From positions 155,706-219,705 of the forward strand of contig CAZCKU010000005.1 of assembly GCA_964499365.1 (NCBI GenBank): 64,000 nt of DNA, written 5' to 3'. The notes under the pieces are model-generated. The model ran no database searches. It saw only the letters and a program-made list of their open reading frames with translations, and had not been told where the DNA came from. Positions 58,268-64,000 of the stretch are shown in pieces. Both the position numbers and the translations under genes were made by a program. Source of the stretch: PALSA-1316 sp964499365 (GTDB lineage Bacteria; Nitrospirota; Thermodesulfovibrionia; Thermodesulfovibrionales; UBA6898). Each line of letters begins with the position of its first letter. The first letter of the stretch is position 1.

Positions 58268-58340
58268 AACTCCACTCGCCCCTCTTTGCCAAAGGGGGGT
58301 ATTATCCCTCCCTTTGGCAAAGGGAGGTTAGGAGGGATTT
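58268..58340. repeat. Palindromic intergenic repeat (family 2), copy 2
   Basis: CTCTTTGCCAAAGGGGGGT, CCCTCCCTTTGGCAAAGGGAGG and GGAGGGATTT match the element at 10066-10140. Confidence 0.8.
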
Positions 58341-58402
58341 TATTAAACTTCCCGATTACGTATGAATTTATTAATATAAGAGCATATTCAGAAGAATAAA
58401 AT

Positions 58403-58424
58403 AGGGGCGACTTGCGTCGCCCCT
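58403..58424 (-). terminator. Terminator of the nor operon
   Basis: AGGGGCGAC (58403-58411) and GTCGCCCCT (58416-58424); on the minus strand the stem is followed by ATTTTATT. It is 22 bp behind norB. Confidence 0.85.
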
Positions 58425-58445
58425 TTGGGAAGACGGAGAATAAGA

Positions 58446-59837
58446 TCAGGCCCGCTCGGCCGCAGCGGTGACCGCAGGGACCGGCTCTCTGCCGAGCCTG
58501 AAGAAGTCGATCACAAATATCATCACCCCGACCAGGAACCCGACACCGAAGATGGCTCGGAGGATCCAGAACCAGAGGTTATAGGTTGCCTTGACCGTGA
58601 CGTAGTCGAGGCCCATCAGACGCTCCATGTAGACCTGCACCATGCCTGCCCCGGTGATCGTCAGGACGATAAAGACCATCGAGATCGTCATCCACCAGAA
58701 GGCAGCCATAGCCCTGGATGCATTAAAGGCCTTCACCCCCCGTATGGCCGGGAGCGTAATATAGATCATGGCCATGACAAGCAGAACATAGGCTCCGTAA
58801 AAGGCAAGGTGTCCGTGCGCGGTGGTGATCTGCGTACCGTGGGTCCATTTGTTTATCTGCGGCAGCGTATGGATGACACCCCAGAGACCGGCTCCGACAA
58901 AATTGAAGATAGCATGTGATACCGTGTAGTACAGCCCTGCCCTGTTCTCGACATTGCGGGCCTCTCTCGTCGTCCTGAAGGCATCCCATACCATGAACAG
59001 CAGCGGCAGCGGTTCCAGAGAACTGAAGATACCACCGACCCAGAGCCAGTAACCCGGGGTCCCGATCCAGTAATAATGATGTCCGGTGCCGAGGATGCCG
59101 GTGAACATGACGAAGCCGACTTCAATATACATCCATTTTTCAACGACCTCCCGCCGCGCGCCCACGGTCTTCATCAGCATAAAGGCCAGGAGTGCTCCGG
59201 CAATAATCTCCCACGCTCCTTCCACCCAGAGGTGGATAACCCACCACCACCAAAACTGGTCTTTTACCATACTCTTCATATAGATCATGCCCGGCAGATA
59301 CATGAGGGCCAGGAAGGTGAGACCGCCGATAAGCGTACCCTGGATGCCGGTCCATTTCCTGGTCTTGAGCATCGTCATAAAGTTTATGAAGAGGAAGAGC
59401 AGCACCGAGATCACGATCAGCACGTCCGCCCAGCGGGGCGCCTCAATGTATTCCCTTCCTTCATTCAGGGGATGAATACCCATGATCGGACTGTTGGCCT
59501 GCGGACTGAGCCCCATCCAGATATACCCCAGCACAACCGCTGCAATCGCGGCCACGGTTGCCCAGAACTGGAGCTTGGCAAGAGGCAGGCTCCACAGTTC
59601 GGTTTCGGACTCCTCCGGGACCACGAAATAGGTGGCTCCCATCAGGCCGGCCAGCAGCCAGACGACAAGGGCATTGATATGAAGGGAACGTATGATATTG
59701 AAATTCAGGACAAAGAACGACGGCCAGATAAACTGAATCGCCGCGATAATCCCCACCAGCACCTGAACCAGGAACAGCACCACCGCAAAGGTATAAAAAT
59801 ACTCTGCAATCTTTTGGCTTTGATATTTTATGCTCAT
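58446..59837 (-). CDS. norB: Nitric oxide reductase subunit B (cNOR)
   Basis: 463 residues with twelve membrane helices. The six metal-binding histidines are H53, H202 (HLWVEGAWE), H253/H254 (GTGHHYYWIG), H341 and H343 (TTAHGHLAFYG), with the conserved glutamates E206 and E210 beside the FeB site. The length and absence of an N-terminal quinol-oxidase extension mark it as the cytochrome-dependent type. Reduces two NO to N2O at the membrane. Co-transcribed with norC (11 bp). Confidence 0.93.
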   Translation of the reverse strand: MSIKYQSQKIAEYFYTFAVVLFLVQVLVGIIAAIQFIWPSFFVLNFNIIRSLHINALVVWLLAGLMGATYFVVPEESETELWSLPLAKLQFWATVAAIAAVVLGYIWMGLSPQANSPIMGIHPLNEGREYIEAPRWADVLIVISVLLFLFINFMTMLKTRKWTGIQGTLIGGLTFLALMYLPGMIYMKSMVKDQFWWWWVIHLWVEGAWEIIAGALLAFMLMKTVGARREVVEKWMYIEVGFVMFTGILGTGHHYYWIGTPGYWLWVGGIFSSLEPLPLLFMVWDAFRTTREARNVENRAGLYYTVSHAIFNFVGAGLWGVIHTLPQINKWTHGTQITTAHGHLAFYGAYVLLVMAMIYITLPAIRGVKAFNASRAMAAFWWMTISMVFIVLTITGAGMVQVYMERLMGLDYVTVKATYNLWFWILRAIFGVGFLVGVMIFVIDFFRLGREPVPAVTAAAERA

Positions 59838-59848
59838 TGCACCACCTC

Positions 59849-60520
59849 CTATTTAAGTGACAGCATGTAGTCGGCCAGATGTTCTATCTCGGCATCCGGG
59901 GCCTCGACCTTCGGCATTGCCGAATTCGGTACATATTTGTCCGGGTCCCTGAAATGACCGACGAGCCATGCCCTGTCGCGGCGTGCTCCGACGTTTGTCA
60001 GCTCAGGCCCGCTGGTGCCGCCGATACCATTGATCATATGACAGGATGAGCAGCCGTGAGACGCATAGAGCTTTTGTCCTTCGGAGAGCTCCCTGCCGGC
60101 AACACCTGCTGCGGTTGCCAGGATGGGCTTCGGCGGCCATCCGTTGGTGTCGACCTTTGAATTCCAGTCGAGGAAGGCTATCAGCGCGTCCGCCTCCTCA
60201 GCCCTGATCCCGAAGTTCGGCATCGACGCGTTCGGATTGACCGACTTCGGGTCCATCAGGAACTTCTTGAGATACCCTGCCGGTTTGTGTTCGGTTATCT
60301 TTGCCAGTTCCGGCGCAAAGTATGAACCGTTGCCGAGGATCGTGTGGCACCCGATACAGTCATACTTCTGCCAGGCCATCTTCCCTGCATTCACCTGGTC
60401 CGTGACCTTCGGGGCCCGGCCATCGAGCTTTCCCATGGTGTCGTACGTGAGACCGAGGAAGATCACAAAGAAGAAGAGACTCCCGTAAATGAAGAGATTC
60501 CGTGCTGCCTTGTTGTTCAT
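59849..60520 (-). CDS. norC: Nitric oxide reductase subunit C with two haem c sites
   Basis: 223 residues. An N-terminal anchor helix (9-25) precedes a NorC domain with C55IGCH59, GNGSYFAPEL and the axial Met in SMPNFG (M100). A second cytochrome c domain follows, with C157SSCH161, GTSGPELTNVG and a possible axial Met in SAMPKVE (M202). Standard NorC is about 150 residues with one haem. The extra domain could act as an electron entry point. AGGGAGGTG precedes the ATG. Confidence 0.88.
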   Translation of the reverse strand: MNNKAARNLFIYGSLFFFVIFLGLTYDTMGKLDGRAPKVTDQVNAGKMAWQKYDCIGCHTILGNGSYFAPELAKITEHKPAGYLKKFLMDPKSVNPNASMPNFGIRAEEADALIAFLDWNSKVDTNGWPPKPILATAAGVAGRELSEGQKLYASHGCSSCHMINGIGGTSGPELTNVGARRDRAWLVGHFRDPDKYVPNSAMPKVEAPDAEIEHLADYMLSLK

Positions 60521-60549
60521 CGAAACACCTCCCTTGATTAGTTGATCAC

Positions 60550-60592
60550 ATTATGAGCAGAAAGGACCGGTCTTCACTATGACAGGGATCAT
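60550..60592 (-). promoter_or_regulatory. norCB promoter with FNR/DNR-type site
   Basis: Read on the minus strand ATGATCCCTGTCAT (60579-60592) matches TTGAT-N4-GTCAA with changed outer bases. CATAAT (60550-60555) is a -10 box. With a start point near 60543 the site is centred close to -41.5, the class II activating position of CRP/FNR-family regulators. Confidence 0.65.
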
Positions 60593-60641
60593 ATCCCTCC
60601 TGCTTTATTCATGGTATCCTGCTCTTAAGGAATAGACGATC

Positions 60642-61265
60642 ATGCATTCAGACGAACCTCGCAGAGAGGAAAGCTCATGTGGTATGCCGGCCGATATCGC
60701 GGATGACGATGTTATCGAGGCAATGAAGGAGATCGGCGGGTATCTCGACATCACCCCGGGGGATCTCAGGGAGGTGCTGTGCATTGCCCACCGCCAGGCC
60801 AGGAAGCGGATCGCTCAATCAGTCCGGGCAGGCGATATCATGACAGCTCCGGTGTATTCGGTACGGGAAGAAACGTCCTTAAAGGCTGTGGCCGATCTCA
60901 TGGCAGAGCATGGGATCTCGGGTGTTCCGGTCCTGGATCATGAGGGGAGGGTCAGCGGCGTTATCTCGGAAAGGGATTTCTTCTCACGCATGGGTGCCGC
61001 GGGAAGCAGCTCCGTCATGGGGATGATCGCCGGGCTCGTGAAGGGGCAGGAATGTCCTGCCGTTGAACTGCATTCACAGACAGCAGCGGACATCATGTCA
61101 GCCCCCGCCATTACCGTCAGGGATACCACAACACTATTTGAACTTATGGAACTATTCTCCTCAAGGAAGATAAACCGCGCACCGGTCGTCGATGCGGAGA
61201 ACCGGCTGCAGGGAATAGTTTCACGGGGCGATATCGTGCGTTCGCCGCTGTCCGGCTTGCTCTAG
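60642..61265 (+). CDS. CBS-domain pair protein
   Basis: 207 residues. Two CBS domains (about 66-125: VRAGDIMTAPVYSVREETSLKAVADLM, GVPVLDHEGRVSGVISERDF; about 145-205: TAADIMSAPAITVRDTTTL, RAPVVDAENRLQGIVSRGDI) bind adenine nucleotides as a sensor. The N-terminal 60 residues are helical and unassigned. Divergent from norC; 7 bp before the HPP gene, with which it is often paired. Confidence 0.88.
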   Translation: MHSDEPRREESSCGMPADIADDDVIEAMKEIGGYLDITPGDLREVLCIAHRQARKRIAQSVRAGDIMTAPVYSVREETSLKAVADLMAEHGISGVPVLDHEGRVSGVISERDFFSRMGAAGSSSVMGMIAGLVKGQECPAVELHSQTAADIMSAPAITVRDTTTLFELMELFSSRKINRAPVVDAENRLQGIVSRGDIVRSPLSGLL

Positions 61266-61272
61266 ACATACC

Positions 61273-61815
61273 ATGCTGCAAACCTATTTCGCAAAGATGA
61301 AGGGCTCAACAACAAGCCCGCCCCGCGTGAATAATACCGAAATCCTCTGGTCATGGGTCGGCGCGTTTGCCGGAATCGGTTTTATCAGCTACGCCAATGC
61401 CCATATCTTCGAGAAGATAGACCTGCTGATGATTGTCGGGTCGTTCGGCGCTTCAGCGGTCCTGATATACGGGGCGATCAAGAGTCCGCTGGCGCAGCCG
61501 AGGAACCTTCTGGGCGGTCATATATTTTCGGCGGTTGTCGGGGTTACAGCATACCAGCTTCTGGGAGCATTGCCCTGGCTTGCCTCCGCCACCGCTGTTG
61601 CCACAGCCATCGCAGTCATGCATGCGACAAAAACCCTCCATCCCCCTGGCGGCGCGACCGCACTGATAGCGGTCATCGGAGGAGAGAAGATACATGAGCT
61701 GGGTTACCTCTATGTACTGTTTCCTGCGGGCGGCGGCGCATGCATCATGCTCATCATCGCCCTGCTGATCAATAATCTGCCGAAGAACCGCCGGTATCCC
61801 GAATTCTGGATATAA
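61273..61815 (+). CDS. HPP-family integral membrane protein
   Basis: 180 residues with four or five membrane segments. The family motif LHPPGGATAL lies near residue 118 and GSFGASAVLIYGAIKSPLAQPRN near 58. Plant and cyanobacterial HPP proteins transport nitrite; whether this one does is unknown, but placement beside CBS and nor genes is compatible with nitrogen-oxide handling. Confidence 0.85.
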   Translation: MLQTYFAKMKGSTTSPPRVNNTEILWSWVGAFAGIGFISYANAHIFEKIDLLMIVGSFGASAVLIYGAIKSPLAQPRNLLGGHIFSAVVGVTAYQLLGALPWLASATAVATAIAVMHATKTLHPPGGATALIAVIGGEKIHELGYLYVLFPAGGGACIMLIIALLINNLPKNRRYPEFWI

Positions 61816-61869
61816 GTTTCGCCCCGTTGTACGAAGCTGAATATCGGGACCGACAGGAAGATCGAAAAG

Positions 61870-61951
61870 ACGCTGTCTGCAACTCCTTATAGCCCTTTCA
61901 TGGAGCCAGCCGGCACTTTTTTGCGGATTCAAATAATCATTCAGACAGCGT
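61870..61951. repeat. 10-bp inverted repeat behind the HPP gene
   Basis: ACGCTGTCTG (61870-61879) and CAGACAGCGT (61942-61951), 62 bp apart. No T-run. The gap 61816-62035 shows nothing else. Confidence 0.55.
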
Positions 61952-62035
61952 TTACGTGAATCATAATTAAATCATGTTGCATTGCAGAGTCTTTGAGGTG
62001 TTTCTGCCGGTCCCGATGCACCGACAGGGTAATCA

Positions 62036-63910
62036 CTACAGGCAGCCGGCGGCCTTTATTTCGTTGATATACCGCGACGGCAGCATCGGGGAGGTCCTGC
62101 CGAACTTCATCCGGTATTCCGCTGACGAAAGGTAGAGCCCTTTTTTTGCCCTCGTGCAGGCAACATAAAAAAGCCTCCGTTCCTCCTCAAGTGCTGCCCC
62201 GTGCATTATCGACCTCTCTGAGGGGAAGATTCCCTCTTCGAGCGCCGGGAGGAAGACGACAGGCCACTCGAGGCCCTTTGCCGCGTGCACCGTCATGATC
62301 TTCACACTTTCCTCCTGGCTGATCCTGTCCTGGTCCGAGGCAAGCAGACTGTCTTCCATGAACTCCGAAAAGGTCTTCCCCTCTGTCTCAATGCCCAGAA
62401 GCACGTTGCAGAGCTCCGAGACGTTCTCGACGCGGTCCTCGTGGTCATCCTTGTATTCCTGCTCAAGATACCGGAGATAGCCCAGTTCCTCGATGATACT
62501 CATCAGAACGGTGTACGGTTTTGTCTCGACCTCAGCGAGGTGTTTTGAGAGCATGCTTATGAGCATGTCCGCCCCGGCCCTCTGCTTTTTTGAAAGCTTC
62601 GTATCCCTCATCGCCTGTATCCAGTCGGTCCTGAAGCCCTCGCTGATCGCTGCTATGGCCTTCTTCCCAATCCCGCGCGCAGGCGTCCTGACGACCCGGT
62701 CGAAGGCTGCCCCGTCCCTGATGTTGGCTATCAGCCTGAGATAGCTGAGCAGGTCCTTCACCTCCGCCCTTTCATAAAAGGCCAGCCCCCTGACGATCTC
62801 ATAGGGGATGCCGTACTGCATGAAGCAGCTTTCGAGCCCCCTGGAGAGAAAACTCATGCGGATGAGGATGGCGATATCGGAGTAGGAGAAGTCCCCGGAG
62901 AGCTCCCTGATCTTTTCGGCTATACGCCTGTTTTCCGAGTCATGGTCCGCAGACCTGCGATAGCCGACCTCTCCTTCTTCTTCGCTGTCGGTCTGGAGCG
63001 TAAGCACCTTGTCCGCCCAGAGGCGGTCTACCTTGCCGATCACGATATTGGCGATATCGAGGATCTTCTGCGTGGAGCGGTAATTTTTTTCGAGTTTCAT
63101 CTCGTCGGCCTGAAACTCCTTCCCGAATTTCAGGATGTTTTCAGGGACGGCCCCGCGCCAGGTATAGATCGTCTGGAAGGGATCGCCTACAACAAAGATG
63201 TTATTCCTGTTCCCCGCGGAGAGGAGTTTTATGAGGGTGTACTGGATCTGATTGGTGTCCTGGAACTCGTCCACCATGAAAAAATCGTAGCGGTCCTGCC
63301 ACTTGGCGAGCACCTCGGGGCGGGTTGCGAAGAGTTGGGTCGTATAGTAGATCAGGTCGTCGTAGTCAAGCGCGTTTGACTGCTCCAGGTATCTCTGATA
63401 GATTCCCGCCACCTCCGCGAACTGGTCCCGCGGATACGGAAGCGATCCAATATACTGCACGATGTCCTCCCTGTATGCCTGCTTTGCGTCGGAGATGATT
63501 CTCTGGACCTCATCGGCCTGCTTCGGATCGAGGCTGAGCCGGGTGAGTATCTCCTTCAGGGTTTTCCTGCTGTCTGTCTGGTCATAGATGACGAAACGTA
63601 TATCGAAGTTCTTGCCGAGGGCTGCGATATCTTCCCTGAGCACCCTGACACAGAACGAGTGGAAGGTGCTGATCGAGCGCGGCTTGATCGAGAGCATCTT
63701 TTCGACGCGGCCTGCCATTTCCTGGGCCGCCTTTTTCGTGAAGGTTATGGCGAGTATGCGGTGGGGTCTGAACCCTTTTTCCCTGATGAGATAGCCTATC
63801 TTATGGGTGAGGACCCTGGTCTTGCCGCTGCCCGCCCCGGCCAGAAGCAGAAGCGGGGAGCCAAAGTGTTCGACCGCAGCCCTCTGTGCCTGGTTCAATC
63901 CCTTTAACAT
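62036..63910 (-). CDS. UvrD/PcrA/Rep-type superfamily 1A DNA helicase
   Basis: 624 residues. Motif Ia/I LLLAGAGSGKTRVLTHKI (22-39), motif II VDEFQDTNQIQY, motif III GDPFQTIYTWRGA, motif IV KNYRSTQKIL, and VKIMTVHAAKGLEWPVVFLPALEEGIFP followed by EEERRLFYVACTRAKKGLYL near the end are all in place. It is shorter than PcrA/UvrD (about 720) because the C-terminal extension is missing, so it is closer to Rep in length. 3'-5' ATP-dependent unwinding in repair or replication restart. Confidence 0.93.
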   Translation of the reverse strand: MLKGLNQAQRAAVEHFGSPLLLLAGAGSGKTRVLTHKIGYLIREKGFRPHRILAITFTKKAAQEMAGRVEKMLSIKPRSISTFHSFCVRVLREDIAALGKNFDIRFVIYDQTDSRKTLKEILTRLSLDPKQADEVQRIISDAKQAYREDIVQYIGSLPYPRDQFAEVAGIYQRYLEQSNALDYDDLIYYTTQLFATRPEVLAKWQDRYDFFMVDEFQDTNQIQYTLIKLLSAGNRNNIFVVGDPFQTIYTWRGAVPENILKFGKEFQADEMKLEKNYRSTQKILDIANIVIGKVDRLWADKVLTLQTDSEEEGEVGYRRSADHDSENRRIAEKIRELSGDFSYSDIAILIRMSFLSRGLESCFMQYGIPYEIVRGLAFYERAEVKDLLSYLRLIANIRDGAAFDRVVRTPARGIGKKAIAAISEGFRTDWIQAMRDTKLSKKQRAGADMLISMLSKHLAEVETKPYTVLMSIIEELGYLRYLEQEYKDDHEDRVENVSELCNVLLGIETEGKTFSEFMEDSLLASDQDRISQEESVKIMTVHAAKGLEWPVVFLPALEEGIFPSERSIMHGAALEEERRLFYVACTRAKKGLYLSSAEYRMKFGRTSPMLPSRYINEIKAAGCL

Positions 63911-63950
63911 TACGGGAGAAGAATAACACGGTCAAAGGTAATTATCAAAG

Positions 63951-63975
63951 AAAAGGGGCCGCTTCGGCCCCTTTT
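63951..63975. terminator. Bidirectional-type terminator hairpin
   Basis: AAAAGGGGCCG (63951-63961) and CGGCCCCTTTT (63965-63975) with a 3-nt loop and A/T runs on both sides. Upstream of the helicase gene; it probably ends a minus-strand gene lying to the right of the window. Confidence 0.85.
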
Positions 63976-64000
63976 CTGTATGACCTGTTATCAGCGGAGC

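Noticed and set aside
60535..60550. TTGATTAGTTGATCAC as an FNR box
   Set aside because: Half-sites are 6 bp apart instead of 4 and it would lie at or downstream of the start point; the site at 60579-60592 fits better.
1..64000. tRNA, rRNA and CRISPR arrays
   Set aside because: None seen on reading either strand; the tRNA-like outer helix at 32154-32228 lacks a T-arm consensus.

Overview
The window looks like a chromosomal piece of a Gram-negative, anaerobic or microaerophilic, nitrogen-fixing bacterium. The best guess is a member of Nitrospirota (Thermodesulfovibrionia-like). That guess rests on the moderately high G+C, a full molybdenum nif set with a nifE-nifN fusion and nifI genes, outer-membrane porin genes, a cNOR-type nitric oxide reductase, an IPTL-CTERM surface protein and many short palindromic intergenic repeats. 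No rRNA or tRNA gene is present, so the assignment is an inference.

Layout. (1) 1-5.9 kb is housekeeping: a partial corrinoid methyltransferase-like gene, panC, nadB, pyk and a LOG-family gene. (2) 6.0-14.6 kb is the main nif cluster: sigma-54 promoter, then nifH-nifD-nifK-nifEN-nifX-nifI1-nifI2-ferredoxin, with three different repeat families in its gaps; an acetyltransferase gene follows. (3) 15.5-21.5 kb is accessory: a secreted SGNH-like protein, a fused tautomerase, a DUF2917/MocR pair around a long inverted repeat, an IPTL-CTERM protein behind a c-di-GMP riboswitch, and a DUF1566 protein. (4) About 21.9-33.4 kb is a nested insertion that splits a 148-bp repeat. It contains a Mu-like transposing element reduced to its early region (repressor, Ner, A, B, GemA, Com, Mor), a candidate multi-hairpin RNA, and an AT-rich LysE-type gene followed by a convincing attC site, i.e. 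an integron gene cassette without an integrase nearby. (5) 33.9-42.1 kb is a long minus-strand run: VOC proteins, a MarR regulator, an MBL-fold protein, a methyltransferase, a nitroreductase, an EamA exporter and leuA with a leader ORF and attenuator. (6) 42.5-53.4 kb holds a PAS-GGDEF diguanylate cyclase, a second nif operon (nifB, a small membrane protein, hesA-like, nifV), a third sigma-54 unit (HTH-only regulator, porin, amtB, glnK) and kup. (7) 53.4-64 kb holds rnr, a haem-binding CopD-like protein, a NapH-like ferredoxin, norC-norB behind an FNR/DNR-type site, a CBS protein, an HPP protein and a UvrD/PcrA-type helicase.

How it fits together. Three separate transcription units (nifH, nifB, and HTH-porin-amtB-glnK) each carry a -24/-12 promoter. 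The first two share the same upstream composite motif, ACAAATTTGT-N10-ACA, and the third has two near-copies of its palindrome. This suggests one nitrogen-responsive activator for nitrogenase structure, cofactor synthesis (NifB, NifEN, NifX, NifV), ammonium uptake (AmtB) and PII control (GlnK, NifI1, NifI2). Nitric oxide detoxification or respiration forms a separate unit. The diguanylate cyclase at 42.5 kb and the c-di-GMP riboswitch at 20 kb indicate c-di-GMP control of at least one surface protein.
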